Shown: positions 49,597-58,256, counted from the stretch's first letter. The stretch: 64,000 bases of DNA from Saccharothrix luteola (GCF_020859565.1 NZ_JAJHUO010000026.1:90079-154078), one strand, 5' to 3'. Notes: generated by a model not told the origin, from the letters alone. A program made the numbers and translations.

Positions 49597-51870
49597 ATGG
49601 GAGCCCTCCAGCTCACCCTCGGCGCCATCGGCGTCGCCGTCAGCGTGTTCGCCTGGGGTCTGTTCGTCGCCGGTGTCGTGCGGATGATCAAGATCATCCG
49701 CCTCGGCCAGCCGGACTCGACCCGCAACGGGCCGTTCCTGCCCCGCCTGCGCACGTTGGTCGTCGAGTTCGTCGCCCACACCCGGATGGCCAAGTTCCGC
49801 AAGGTCGCGCCTTGGCACTGGATGGTGATGTGGGGCTTCCTGATCGGCTCCGCGGTGCTGTTCGAGGCCTACGGCGAGATGTTCAACCCCGGCTTCCACT
49901 GGCCGGTCATCGGCACCTGGTCGCTGTGGTTGCTGCTGGTCGAGCTGCTCGGCATCGGCACCGTGGTCGGCGGCGTGGCGCTGGCGATCATCCGCCAGCT
50001 CAACCACCCGCGCCGCGCCGACCGCGTGTCCCGGTTCGCGGGCTCGGACTTCAAGTCCGCGTACTTCGTCGAAGCGGTCGTGATCATCGAGGGCCTCGGC
50101 ATCCTCGGCGTGAAGGCGTTCAAGCAGGCCTCCGGCCTGGAGGACCCGCCGCTGTGGACGTCGTTCGTGACCGCGCCGCTCGCGCAGGTCCTGCCCGCGA
50201 GCCCCGACTGGGTCTCGATCATGGCGTTCACCAAGCTGCTGTCCGGCATGATCTGGCTGATCGTGGTGTCCAAGAACCTCACCATGGGCGTGGCGTGGCA
50301 CCGGTTCAGCGCGTTCTTCAACATCTACTTCAAGCGCGAGGACGACGGCGGCGTCGCGCTCGGCGCGCTGAAGCCGATGATGAGCGGCGGCAAGGTCCTC
50401 GACCTGGAGGAGGCCGACCCCGACAAGGACGTGTTCGGCGTCGGCAAGGTCGAGGACTTCTCCTGGAAGGGCTGGCTGGACTTCAGCACCTGCACGGAGT
50501 GCGGTCGCTGCCAGTCCCAGTGCCCCGCGTGGAACACCGGCAAGCCGCTGTCGCCGAAGCTCGTCATCACGCAGCTGCGCGACCACGCGTTCGCCAAGGC
50601 GCCGTACCTGCTCGCGGGCGGCAGCAAGGACATGGCGGGCGACGAGGTCGGCCTGACCGAGGACAAGTACGAGGACTACAAGAAGCGCTTGGAGTCCATC
50701 GACGTGCTGGCGCTGGCCGAGTCGGAGCGCCCGCTGGTCGCCGGCGCCGAAGAGCTGGGCGTGATCGACCCCGAGGTGCTGTGGTCGTGCACGACGTGCG
50801 GCGCGTGCGTCGAGCAGTGCCCGGTGGACATCGAGCACGTCGACCACATCGTCGACATGCGCCGCTACCAGGTGCTGATCGAGTCGAACTTCCCGTCCGA
50901 GCTCGGCGGCATGTTCAAGAACCTGGAGAACAAGGGCAACCCGTGGGGCCAGAACGCCAAGGACCGCCTGGCGTGGACCGAGGGCCTGGACTTCGACGTG
51001 CCGGTGTTCGACGGCGAGCTGGGTGACGCCGAGTACCTGTTCTGGGTCGGCTGCGCGGGCGCGTTCGAGGACCGGGCCAAGAAGACCACGCGGGCGGTGG
51101 CCGAGCTGCTGCACACCGCGGACGTCAAGTACACCGTGCTCGGGCCGGAGGAGACCTGCACCGGCGACCCGGCGCGGCGCGCGGGCAACGAGTTCCTGTT
51201 CCAGATGCTGGCGCAGCAGAACGTCGAGGTGCTCAACACCGTGTTCGACGGTCGCGAGCCGGGCCGCCGCAAGATCGTCGTGACGTGCGCGCACTGCTTC
51301 AACACGCTGGCCAACGAGTACCCGCAGGTCGGCGGCCAGTACGAGGTCGTGCACCACACGCAGCTGCTCAACCGGCTGGTGCGCGAGCGCAGGCTGGTGC
51401 CGGTGGCGGAGGTCGCGGAGGACGTCACCTACCACGACCCGTGCTACCTGGGCCGGCACAACAAGGTCTACGAGGCGCCGCGCGAGCTGGTCGGGGCGTC
51501 GGGCGCGACGCTGCGCGAGATGCCCCGCCACGAGGAGCGTTCCATGTGCTGCGGCGCCGGTGGCGCTCGCATGTGGATGGAGGAGCGGATCGGCAAGCGC
51601 ATCAACCTCGACCGCGTGGACGAGGCGCTGGGCACCGCGCCGTCGAAGATCGCGACGGGCTGCCCGTTCTGCCGCGTGATGCTGACCGACGGCGTGACGG
51701 CCCGGCAGAACGAGGGCGCGGCGGGCTCGCACGTCGAGGTCGTCGACGTGGCGCAGCTGCTGCTGACGTCCGTGCGCCGGGGCCAGGCCCTGGAGCGCGG
51801 CGACGTCCCGACGGACGAGACCCCGACCGGCACCCCGTTGCCGGACGAGGACAAGGCCGCGTCCAACTAG
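49597..51870 (+). CDS. etfD: EtfD-type membrane iron-sulfur oxidoreductase (heterodisulfide reductase-like)
   Basis: A protein of 757 aa that probably passes electrons from ETF (reduced by acyl-CoA dehydrogenases) into the menaquinone pool, as proposed for mycobacterial EtfD (Rv0338c). The N-terminal ~240 residues are a multi-helix membrane part with His residues for heme b. Two [4Fe-4S] motifs follow, CTECGRCQSQCPAW (near 299) and CTTCGACVEQCPVD (near 398). Two CCG-type domains lie after that (CAHCFN, HDPCYLGRH, MCCGAGGARMW near 651). A shared operator with fadE5 supports a role in fatty acid oxidation. Confidence 0.92.
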   Translation: MGALQLTLGAIGVAVSVFAWGLFVAGVVRMIKIIRLGQPDSTRNGPFLPRLRTLVVEFVAHTRMAKFRKVAPWHWMVMWGFLIGSAVLFEAYGEMFNPGFHWPVIGTWSLWLLLVELLGIGTVVGGVALAIIRQLNHPRRADRVSRFAGSDFKSAYFVEAVVIIEGLGILGVKAFKQASGLEDPPLWTSFVTAPLAQVLPASPDWVSIMAFTKLLSGMIWLIVVSKNLTMGVAWHRFSAFFNIYFKREDDGGVALGALKPMMSGGKVLDLEEADPDKDVFGVGKVEDFSWKGWLDFSTCTECGRCQSQCPAWNTGKPLSPKLVITQLRDHAFAKAPYLLAGGSKDMAGDEVGLTEDKYEDYKKRLESIDVLALAESERPLVAGAEELGVIDPEVLWSCTTCGACVEQCPVDIEHVDHIVDMRRYQVLIESNFPSELGGMFKNLENKGNPWGQNAKDRLAWTEGLDFDVPVFDGELGDAEYLFWVGCAGAFEDRAKKTTRAVAELLHTADVKYTVLGPEETCTGDPARRAGNEFLFQMLAQQNVEVLNTVFDGREPGRRKIVVTCAHCFNTLANEYPQVGGQYEVVHHTQLLNRLVRERRLVPVAEVAEDVTYHDPCYLGRHNKVYEAPRELVGASGATLREMPRHEERSMCCGAGGARMWMEERIGKRINLDRVDEALGTAPSKIATGCPFCRVMLTDGVTARQNEGAAGSHVEVVDVAQLLLTSVRRGQALERGDVPTDETPTGTPLPDEDKAASN

Positions 51871-51879
51871 GCGCTTGTG

Positions 51880-51923
51880 GACGAACGCCCCTCGGTCGCA
51901 CGTCGGACCGAGGGGCGTTCGTC
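51880..51923. terminator. Very strong bidirectional terminator
   Basis: A perfect 18-bp stem (GACGAACGCCCCTCGGTC paired with its complement at 51906-51923) encloses an 8-nt loop. It sits between etfD (+) and the convergent holin-like gene (-). Confidence 0.9.
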
Positions 51924-51932
51924 GTCGTCAGG

Positions 51933-52316
51933 TCAGTCGCGGTCGGCGACGCGGTCGTAGGCCAGGTTCAGGGCCCAGCTCGTCAGGGCGACGATGATCG
52001 CGCCCCAGAACGCGGGCCAGAAGCCGGTCACGTCGAACGGCAGGCCCAGCTCGCCCGCCAGCCAGCCGGTGAGCCAGAACAGCAGCGCGTTCACGACGAG
52101 GCCGATCAGCCCCAGCGTGACCAGGTAGAACAGGCAGCCGAAGAACTTCACCAACGGCTTGACCACCGCGTTGACCAGGCCGAACAGCAGCGCGACGCCG
52201 ATCAGCGTGCCGATCTTCGCGGGGGTCGACGCGCCCGCCTCCAGGTCGATGCCCGGGATGAGCGTGGCGACCCAGACCGCCACGGCCGTCAGCAGTACGT
52301 GCACCAAAATGCCCAT
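51933..52316 (-). CDS. Phage-holin-family (Phage_holin_4_2-like) membrane protein
   Basis: A four-helix membrane protein (127 aa): LVHVLLTAVAVWVATLIPG, IGTLIGVALLFGLVNAVVKP, FFGCLFYLVTLGLIGLVVNA, FWGAIIVALTSWALNLAYD. The NAVVKP-then-(VTLG)-NALLFWLTGW order is that of the bacterial holin-like PF04020 family, which is chromosomal and not a prophage. No lysin or other phage gene is near. The function is unclear. Confidence 0.85.
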   Translation of the reverse strand: MGILVHVLLTAVAVWVATLIPGIDLEAGASTPAKIGTLIGVALLFGLVNAVVKPLVKFFGCLFYLVTLGLIGLVVNALLFWLTGWLAGELGLPFDVTGFWPAFWGAIIVALTSWALNLAYDRVADRD

Positions 52317-52350
52317 GCCGCAGGCTAACGGCAGCAGTGCTCCGAACGGG

Positions 52351-53634
52351 TCAGGCGCGACGACGCCTGCGTGCCGCCAAGAAGGTCAACGCGCCTGCGC
52401 CGAGCAGCAGGCCGCCGATCGCCGCCATCGGGAACGGCGCCGCGCCCGTGTCCGCCAGACCGCTGCTGCCGCCGGCCACCTGCACCACTACCGGAGCGGA
52501 AGTGGTCGTGGTGGTGGACGTCGGCGTGGGCGTGGTGGTCGTCGTCGGCTGCTCGTCGGTCGCGTACTTCAGCGGCACGATCGCGTGGTTGTCCTTGAAG
52601 TTCGTCTCCCGGTGCCCGAGCGCGGAGAACGGCCGGATCAACAGGTGGAACTGCGCGAACCCAGGGTCGTCCAACCGGTACTCCAGCCGCACGTCGACGG
52701 TCTCGCCGACCGCCATCGGCCCGTTCAGCCTGAACTCCTGGCCGGGCGTGATCACGGTGACCCGGTCACCGGCCCGGAGGAACTCCGGGGTCGACCCGAA
52801 CACCACCATCTCCGGGTTGTCCGGCGCCTCGCCCCGGTTGGTCACCGGCACGACCAGCGTGACGACGTCGCCCACGCGGTAGGCGTCCTTCGCGGGCTCC
52901 AGGCGCGGCGTGCCCGCCACGAAGTCGGCGTCCAGGTACGTGTAGCGGACGTCCACGCGCGTCGTCTCGCCCGCGCGGACCACGATCTTCTTCTGCCGCG
53001 TCGCCGGGTCGATGTCGTGCTCCGTCAGCGGCTGCGCCAGCTTCAGCTCCGGCGCGTTGTCGGCGACGATCGACACGTCCGAGCCGATCGGCACGTCGGT
53101 GAACTCGTACTCGCCGTTCACGCCGCGCGTCGCGGGTGCCACGTCGACGATGCCGAAGATCAGCCGGACCGTCGGCGCGCCCGGCACGTCCGGCTCGCGC
53201 GCCTGCCGCACGCCGTCGCGGTTGAGGTCGGAGAACGAGAAGCCGCGCACCGTGCCGCCGCGCACGCCGAAGTCGAACGTGCCGCCGCCGCTGACGGGGT
53301 TGACCGTCGACACGGTCGTCGGCTCGTAGATCCCGGCGTTGCGGTTGTAGACGGCGAGCGGCACGTCCGGCAGGCCCTCGGCCTTGTAGCGGCCGTCGGC
53401 GTCGGTGTAGTAGCTGCCGATGAACGCCTTGGTCGTGGCGTCGTGCACGTCCACGGGAAGGCGGTTGACCAGCGGCGGCTCGCCCGGGTCGACCACGCCG
53501 TCGGCGTCGCGGTCGAACCACACCCGGCCCTCCAGCGTGACGGTGTCCTGCTCTGCCACCGCGAGCGGGCTCGCGAGCGTCGCCACGCCCACGGCCACGA
53601 ACAAGGCCGCGAGCCGGCCGGTCATGCTCCGCAC
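52351..53634 (-). CDS. Sortase-anchored SdrD-B-like surface protein (LAxTG)
   Basis: An exported protein (427 aa). Residues 1-27 are a Sec signal. Two SdrD-B/CNA-B-like modules follow (GRVWFDRDADGVVDPGEPP, then SFSDLNRDGVRQAREPDVPG), each with a Ca-loop-like DxDxDG or DLNRDG. After Ig-like domains comes a Thr/Pro-rich stalk. The end is LADTG, a hydrophobic helix (PFPMAAIGGLLLGAGALTFLA) and RRRRRA. LAxTG is the sorting motif of class E sortases in high-GC actinomycetes. No sortase gene is near, so a chromosomal housekeeping enzyme would do the anchoring. Confidence 0.9.
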   Translation of the reverse strand: MRSMTGRLAALFVAVGVATLASPLAVAEQDTVTLEGRVWFDRDADGVVDPGEPPLVNRLPVDVHDATTKAFIGSYYTDADGRYKAEGLPDVPLAVYNRNAGIYEPTTVSTVNPVSGGGTFDFGVRGGTVRGFSFSDLNRDGVRQAREPDVPGAPTVRLIFGIVDVAPATRGVNGEYEFTDVPIGSDVSIVADNAPELKLAQPLTEHDIDPATRQKKIVVRAGETTRVDVRYTYLDADFVAGTPRLEPAKDAYRVGDVVTLVVPVTNRGEAPDNPEMVVFGSTPEFLRAGDRVTVITPGQEFRLNGPMAVGETVDVRLEYRLDDPGFAQFHLLIRPFSALGHRETNFKDNHAIVPLKYATDEQPTTTTTPTPTSTTTTTSAPVVVQVAGGSSGLADTGAAPFPMAAIGGLLLGAGALTFLAARRRRRA

Positions 53635-53752
53635 CTGGAATTCCCCCCGGAAAGCGAATGGCTGTCACCTCGACGTCGCGCCGGTGATCATGATCGTTTC
53701 GTGAGAGCGGTCACAACCGGCGGGGCGCGGCGGTGCGGCCTAACGTCGGCGC

Positions 53753-54751
53753 ATGGCAGCTGAGCAGTCGGAGGGCGGGCAGCCGAAGGGCGGGGAGAGC
53801 ACGCTCACCGTTCTGATCGCCCTGGCCGTGAACCTCGCCATCGCGGTGATGAAGGCGATCGCCGGGGTGATCACCGGGTCGGCGGCGATGATGGCGGAAG
53901 CGGCGCACTCGGTCGCCGACACGTTCACCGAGGCCCTGCTGCTGACGGCGTTGCGCCGGTCGGCCCGGCCCGCGGACCGCAGGCACCCGTTCGGGTACGG
54001 CAAGGACCGGTACTTCTGGTCGCTGCTCGCCGCCGTGTCGATCTTCGTGTCGGGCGCGGTGTTCGCGTTCTACGAGGGGTTGCGGACCGTGTTCGGCGCG
54101 CCGCAGGAGCAGAACAGCCCGGTCGTCGGGTACGTGGTGCTGGCCATCGCGTTCGCGCTGGAGTCGGTGTCGTGGACGCAGGCCGTGCGGCAGGTGCGGC
54201 GGGAGGCGCGGGCCGAGGGCCGGTCGATGATCGCGTTCCTGAGGGTGTCGGATGACCCGACGGTGAAGACGGTGTTCCTGGAGGACTCGGCCGCGCTGGT
54301 CGGGCTGGTGCTCGCGTTCGGCGGGCTGGGGCTGCACCAGCTGACCGGGTCGTCGGTGTGGGACGGCGTGGCGTCGTTGGCGATCGGCGTGCTGCTCGCG
54401 TTCGCCGCGTACACGTTGGCGTCGACCAACCGGGGGCTGCTCATCGGCAGGCAGGCCGACCCGGTGCTGGTGCGGGCGGTGTGGTCGCGGCTGCGGGACG
54501 CGCCGGAGGTCGAGCAGGTCGTGGACCTGCTGACGATGGCCGTCGGCACGGACCGCGTGCTGGTGTGCGCGCGGCTCGACTTCGACGACGCGCTGGGCGC
54601 GGCCGACCTGGAGCGGGCGTGCGTGCGGATCGACGCCGAGCTGCGCGCCGCGCACCGTGAGCTGGACGAGGTGTTCCTGGAGCCCGTGCCGCGGACCGAC
54701 CCGGAGCTGAGGTCGCGGGTGCTGGCCCGGTACGGGGACCTGAAGCTCTAG
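53753..54751 (+). CDS. Cation diffusion facilitator family transporter
   Basis: A CDF-type divalent metal exporter (332 aa), probably Zn, Mn or Co. The helices include the metal-binding motif AEAAHSVADTFTE (HxxxD) and HPFGYGKDRY between helices, then LVGLVLAFGGLG and the cytoplasmic C-terminal domain ending DLKL. ATG 53753 lies 6 nt after TAACGT (53741-53746), a leaderless promoter. The stop shares CTAG with dcd. Confidence 0.92.
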   Translation: MAAEQSEGGQPKGGESTLTVLIALAVNLAIAVMKAIAGVITGSAAMMAEAAHSVADTFTEALLLTALRRSARPADRRHPFGYGKDRYFWSLLAAVSIFVSGAVFAFYEGLRTVFGAPQEQNSPVVGYVVLAIAFALESVSWTQAVRQVRREARAEGRSMIAFLRVSDDPTVKTVFLEDSAALVGLVLAFGGLGLHQLTGSSVWDGVASLAIGVLLAFAAYTLASTNRGLLIGRQADPVLVRAVWSRLRDAPEVEQVVDLLTMAVGTDRVLVCARLDFDDALGAADLERACVRIDAELRAAHRELDEVFLEPVPRTDPELRSRVLARYGDLKL

Positions 54752-55329
54752 CGCTTGGTGTCGGTGCGGTGGAAGTTCAGGTAGGCGCGTGACGGCGTCG
54801 GTCCGCGTTGGCCCTGGTAGCGGGAGCCGGCCTGGGCCGAGCCGTACGGGAACTCGGCCGAGCTGCTGAGCCGGAACAGGCACAGCTGGCCGATCTTCAT
54901 GCCCGGCCACAGCGTGATCGGGAGGTTGGCGACGTTCGACAGCTCCAGCGTGATGTGGCCGGAGAAGCCGGGGTCGATGAAGCCCGCCGTCGAGTGCGTG
55001 AGCAGGCCGAGGCGGCCCAGCGAGGACTTGCCCTCCAGCCGGCCGGCCAGGTCGTCGGGGAGGGTGACGAGCTCGAAGGTCGAGCCGAGCACGAACTCGC
55101 CCGGGTGCAGCACGAACGGCTCGCCGTCGGCGGGCTCGACCAGCGAGGTCAGGTCGTCCTGCTGCATCGAGGGGTCGATGTGGGTGTACCGGGTGTTGTT
55201 GAAGACGCGGAAGAACCGGTCCAGTCGGACGTCGATGCTGGACGGCTGCACCATGACGTCGTCGAAGGGGTCCAGCACCAACCGGCCGGACTCGACCTCT
55301 TTGCGCAGATCGCGGTCACTGAGCAGCAC
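54748..55329 (-). CDS. dcd: dCTP deaminase
   Basis: Converts dCTP to dUTP (and in actinobacteria may also give dUMP) in pyrimidine synthesis (193 aa). Key motifs are PSSIDVRLDRFFRVF, the active-site stretch GKSSLGRLGLLTHSTAGF then IDPGFSGHITLEL, and IGQLCLFRLS. GTG 55329 gives the family's usual start (VLLSDRDLRK) and is preceded 6 nt upstream by TAGGCT, a leaderless promoter; GTG 55335 is the alternative. It ends on a CTAG shared with the CDF gene. Confidence 0.95.
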   Translation of the reverse strand: MLLSDRDLRKEVESGRLVLDPFDDVMVQPSSIDVRLDRFFRVFNNTRYTHIDPSMQQDDLTSLVEPADGEPFVLHPGEFVLGSTFELVTLPDDLAGRLEGKSSLGRLGLLTHSTAGFIDPGFSGHITLELSNVANLPITLWPGMKIGQLCLFRLSSSAEFPYGSAQAGSRYQGQRGPTPSRAYLNFHRTDTKR

Positions 55330-55365
55330 GGGCACAGCCTATGTGTATGATCGGTGCCGCAGCAC

Positions 55366-55436
55366 GCGGGTGTAGTTCATTGGTAGAACGACAGCTTCCC
55401 AAGCTGTAGAGGCGGGTTCGATTCCCGTCACCCGCT
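55366..55436 (+). tRNA. tRNA-Gly (anticodon CCC)
   Basis: A 71-nt cloverleaf. The acceptor arm is GCGGGTG paired with CACCCGC, then T as discriminator. The D arm is GTTC/GAAC. The anticodon arm is ACAGC-TTCCCAA-GCTGT, giving anticodon CCC for GGG codons. The T arm is GCGGG-TTCGATT-CCCGT. CCA is not encoded. A hairpin follows at 55445. Confidence 0.97.
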
Positions 55437-55444
55437 CAAGTGAA

Positions 55445-55477
55445 CGAAGGCCCAGGTCACGTCGACCTGGGCCTTCG
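55445..55477 (+). terminator. Terminator after tRNA-Gly
   Basis: A perfect 14-bp stem (CGAAGGCCCAGGTC paired with GACCTGGGCCTTCG) with a 5-nt loop begins 9 nt past the tRNA. It is probably the tRNA terminator and lies before the GNAT gene's start at 55563. Confidence 0.85.
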
Positions 55478-55562
55478 TCGTGCTCGACGCCCGCCGGAAT
55501 TGTCGGTGGCCGCTGCTACGTTCCCCCGCGAGCTCCAGGTGGACCGGACGAGGGGAAGAACC

Positions 55563-56036
55563 GTGGCAGAGGTGGCACTGCGGCCGATCGAGGATTCCGA
55601 CCTCGACGCGCTGTTCGACCAGATGCGTGACCCCGAGTCGGTGCGGATGGCCGCCTTCACCGCGAAGGACCCCGACGACCGCGCGGCGTTCGACGCCCAC
55701 ATGGCGAAGCTGAGGGCCGCCCACGACATCACGCTGCGCGCGGTGACCCTCGATGGTCGCTTCGTCGGCACCATCTCCAGCTTCGTCATGGAGGGCGACA
55801 CCGAGGTCACCTACTGGATCGACCGGTCGGCCTGGGGTCGGGGCGTCGCCAGCCGTGCCCTGACCCTGCTCCTGGACGTGGTCGCGGTCCGGCCCCTGCA
55901 CGCCCGCGCCGCCAGCGACAACCGCGGCTCGCTCAGGGTCCTGCAGAAGGCGGGCTTCACGATCACCGGCACCGAGATCGCCTACGCACCCGCCCGGAAC
56001 GCCGACGTCGAGGAAACCGTCCTGCGCCTCGACTAA
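55563..56036 (+). CDS. GNAT family N-acetyltransferase
   Basis: A protein of 157 aa related to RimJ/RimL-type acetyltransferases, which transfer acetyl from acetyl-CoA to an amine. It has VALRPIEDSDLDALFDQMRD, ITLRAVTLDGRFVGTISSFV, the acetyl-CoA motif region WIDRSAWGRGVASRALTLLL (Q/RxxGxG/A form RGVASRA) and SDNRGSLRVLQKAGFTITG, where an Asn and Tyr/Phe face the catalytic site. GTG 55563 has GAGGGGAAG upstream. The target is unknown. Confidence 0.9.
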   Translation: MAEVALRPIEDSDLDALFDQMRDPESVRMAAFTAKDPDDRAAFDAHMAKLRAAHDITLRAVTLDGRFVGTISSFVMEGDTEVTYWIDRSAWGRGVASRALTLLLDVVAVRPLHARAASDNRGSLRVLQKAGFTITGTEIAYAPARNADVEETVLRLD

Positions 56037-56048
56037 TCACCCACCCAC

Positions 56049-56435
56049 GTGAACGACATGGTGTACGTGCGCTTCCAGGGAACAGTCCGGCATGAGCGCG
56101 GGTTCTTCCCCGGAGTGTTCTGGCTGATCAACCGGCTCGCCCGGGACGGGGTGCTGACGGCGGAGCAGGAGCGGTTCCGGCGCGAGAACAACGACTGGTT
56201 CGACGCTGCCTACGTGACGCCCTCCGACGTCGACCCGGCCGTGTACGACCGGGAGGTCAACCCCGTCGCGGTGGCGTGGTTCAAGGCGTCGGCACATCAC
56301 CTGATCGAGCGGGTCGACGGGTACCTGGAGATCCTCGCCGCGCACGGGGTGGTGTGCGAGCGGGTCGAGTCGCGGGATCCCGGTCGAATCGTCTACGAGG
56401 ACGAGCACCAGGTGGTCGTGGTGCCGCGCGGTTAG
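56049..56435 (+). CDS. Hypothetical protein
   Basis: A soluble protein of 128 aa with a helical, acidic look: YVRFQGTVRHERGFFPGVFW, LINRLARDGVLTAEQERFRR, WFKASAHHLIERVDGYLEIL and ending VYEDEHQVVVVPRG. The pair of His in KASAHH is suggestive of metal binding. Similar unnamed proteins occur in Streptomyces as far as I recall. It starts 12 bp after the GNAT gene. The stop shares TTAG with the convergent APH gene. Confidence 0.7.
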   Translation: MNDMVYVRFQGTVRHERGFFPGVFWLINRLARDGVLTAEQERFRRENNDWFDAAYVTPSDVDPAVYDREVNPVAVAWFKASAHHLIERVDGYLEILAAHGVVCERVESRDPGRIVYEDEHQVVVVPRG

Positions 56436-57376
56436 CGCAGGCGGGTGGTCCACTCGTCCAGGCGGGTCAGGGACGTGCGCAGGTCGGCGAGCAGCTCCAG
56501 GGCGTGGGTGTGCGCCGCCGCACGTTCGGCCGGCGTCACCGGGCGGTGGCCCAGCGCCCGCCACACCATCCACGCCGCACCGCCCAGGTAGACGCGCAGC
56601 AGGCCCGCGAACGACGTCGGCGACGCCGGGGGACGCCGACCGCCCGCCCCCTCGTACGACTCGATCACCCGGTCGAATGCGGCACGGTCCTCACCCAGTC
56701 GGCTGAAGTACACCGCCACACGGGTCAGCTCCCACTCCGCGTGCTCCGGTCCCGCGCCGTCCCAGTCCAGCAGCAGCGGTCCGGCGGCGGTCTCCAGGAC
56801 GTTGTCCGGCTTCACGTCGCGGTGCGTGTCGACCGGCGTGAAGTCGTCCGGGGCCGTGGCGATCGCCCGGGCCTCGGCGACGTCCGGCAGGTAGGCGCGG
56901 ACGGCGGCGGTGAAGTCGTTCGGCGCCTCGTCCAGCCACTCGCGCCACTCCTCGACCGGGTGCGGCGCCCCGTCCGGGGTCCCGTCGGCGGCCCGACGGT
57001 GCAGCGACGCCAGCGTGGCGCCGACCCACGCCGACACGTCCGAGGTCGACGGCCTGCCGTCGTGCCACTCGTGCACCAGGTAGCTGGAGACCTCGTCGCC
57101 CACCCGGATGTCCGCCAACAGGGGCGCGGCCGGTTCCAGCGGGTGCACCGGGCGTGGCATGGGGAAACCGCGGGCGTAGGCGTCCAGCTGGACCTCGGCG
57201 GCCACCAGGTAGTCGCGCATCCACCAGTCCTCCCGGGACCGGTTCAGGCGCTTGACCGCCCACGTGCCCCGCGACGTGCGCAGACGCCACACCAGGTGCG
57301 ATCGCCCACCCGCCACCGGCACCCACGGTTCGAGCACGTCACCCAGCCCGAACGCCGCCGCCACCTGTCGCTCCAC
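56432..57376 (-). CDS. Aminoglycoside phosphotransferase (APH) family protein
   Basis: A protein-kinase-like phosphotransferase (314 aa). WAVKRLNRSREDWWM holds the ATP Lys, VDTHRDVKPDNVLE is the catalytic loop (Asp and Asn) and LLLDWDGAGPEHAEWEL is the metal Asp region. The family includes antibiotic kinases and small-molecule kinases; the substrate is not evident. GTG 57376 starts where the family match begins. Confidence 0.88.
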   Translation of the reverse strand: MERQVAAAFGLGDVLEPWVPVAGGRSHLVWRLRTSRGTWAVKRLNRSREDWWMRDYLVAAEVQLDAYARGFPMPRPVHPLEPAAPLLADIRVGDEVSSYLVHEWHDGRPSTSDVSAWVGATLASLHRRAADGTPDGAPHPVEEWREWLDEAPNDFTAAVRAYLPDVAEARAIATAPDDFTPVDTHRDVKPDNVLETAAGPLLLDWDGAGPEHAEWELTRVAVYFSRLGEDRAAFDRVIESYEGAGGRRPPASPTSFAGLLRVYLGGAAWMVWRALGHRPVTPAERAAAHTHALELLADLRTSLTRLDEWTTRLR

Positions 57377-57408
57377 GCCACCGGACGCTAGAGCACCCGG
57401 CCGCGGAG

Positions 57409-57804
57409 TCAGGACCCGTTTTCCGACGAACGCCACACCCGCTCGTAACGCTCCTGGTCCCGCGCCGTCCGCTCCTTGCGCACCGCCGCCGCCGCGCCCG
57501 CCGGGTAGCCGTACTTCGTCATCCGGTGGTCCGTGCTCTCGATCGCGTACGACACGCCGAAGTACACGCCGACCACCAGCCCCAACGACCCGCACGCGAT
57601 CGCGAGCGGCACCGGCGAACCCAGACCCAGCACCAACGCCAGCGCGATCACCACCGTCAACGGCAGGACCTGCAGGAACATCCGCGCGGTGAACCACGCC
57701 AGCCACGTCGGCTTGGTCGCCTGGCGGAACACCCACTCCCGGTGCCTCATGGGCAGCCGGCCGCCGAGCAGGTACCAGACCCGCAACGGCACGGCCGGCC
57801 TCAC
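57409..57804 (-). CDS. DUF5313 membrane protein
   Basis: A protein of 131 aa with two transmembrane helices (MFLQVLPLTVVIALALVLG and PVPLAIACGSLGLVVGVYFG) flanked by the DUF5313 motifs VWYLLGGRLPMRHREWV, SYAIESTDHRMTKYGYPAG and a KERTARDQERYERV tail. This actinobacterial family has no known function. GTG 57804 overlaps the stop of the MarR gene (GTGA), so the two are translationally coupled. Confidence 0.85.
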   Translation of the reverse strand: MRPAVPLRVWYLLGGRLPMRHREWVFRQATKPTWLAWFTARMFLQVLPLTVVIALALVLGLGSPVPLAIACGSLGLVVGVYFGVSYAIESTDHRMTKYGYPAGAAAAVRKERTARDQERYERVWRSSENGS

Positions 57805-58250
57805 GTCCGCTCCGTCGCGGCGATCACCCTGGTCAGCACGGCGTGCAGGTCACGCAGCTCGTCCAGCGACATGCCGAGCCGCTCGATCACCGCGGGCGGG
57901 ATCGCCAACGCGCGCTCGCGCAGCGCCGCACCCTCCTCGGTCAACGTCACGGCGAGCTGCCGCTCGTCCGCCGCGGCCCGCGACCGCGTCACGTACCCGA
58001 TCGCCTCCAGCCGCTTGAGCAGCGGCGACAGCGTCGCGGGCTCCAGCGCCAGCAACCCGCTCAGCTCCTTCACCGACAACGGCGCCCGACCCCACAGCGC
58101 CAGCATCACCAGGTACTGCGGGTGGGTGAGCCCCATGGGTTCCAGCAGCGGCCGGTAGACGGCGACGACGTTCCTGGACGCGACGGACAACGCGAAGCAG
58201 ACCTGCCGTTCCAGGTCCAGCGGGTCCTCGACGTTTTGCGCACTAATCAT
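57801..58250 (-). CDS. MarR family transcriptional regulator
   Basis: A winged-helix repressor (149 aa). It reads LERQVCFALSVASRNVVAVY, LTHPQYLVMLALWGRAPLSV, KELSGLLALEPATLSPLLKR then GYVTRSRAAADERQLAVTLT. The Cys in QVCFALS at the N-terminus is in the place used by OhrR-type thiol sensors, so peroxide sensing is possible. The operator overlaps the start, which supports autorepression. It forms an operon with the DUF5313 gene. Confidence 0.9.
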   Translation of the reverse strand: MISAQNVEDPLDLERQVCFALSVASRNVVAVYRPLLEPMGLTHPQYLVMLALWGRAPLSVKELSGLLALEPATLSPLLKRLEAIGYVTRSRAAADERQLAVTLTEEGAALRERALAIPPAVIERLGMSLDELRDLHAVLTRVIAATERT

Positions 58251-58256
58251 TAGCGC
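58239..58256. promoter_or_regulatory. MarR-type operator overlapping the start codon
   Basis: GCGCACTAATCATTAGCGC is an 18/19-bp near-palindrome with one mismatch per arm. The ATG of the MarR gene (58250) lies inside it. A TAGTGT -10 (on the minus strand) precedes it by 8 nt, so repressor binding would block start of transcription. AT-rich core TAATCATTA is typical of MarR sites. Confidence 0.7.

Noticed and set aside
51933..52316. Prophage fragment, because of the holin-family match
   Set aside because: There is no lysin, integrase, capsid or attachment site nearby. This holin-like family is widespread in actinobacterial chromosomes.
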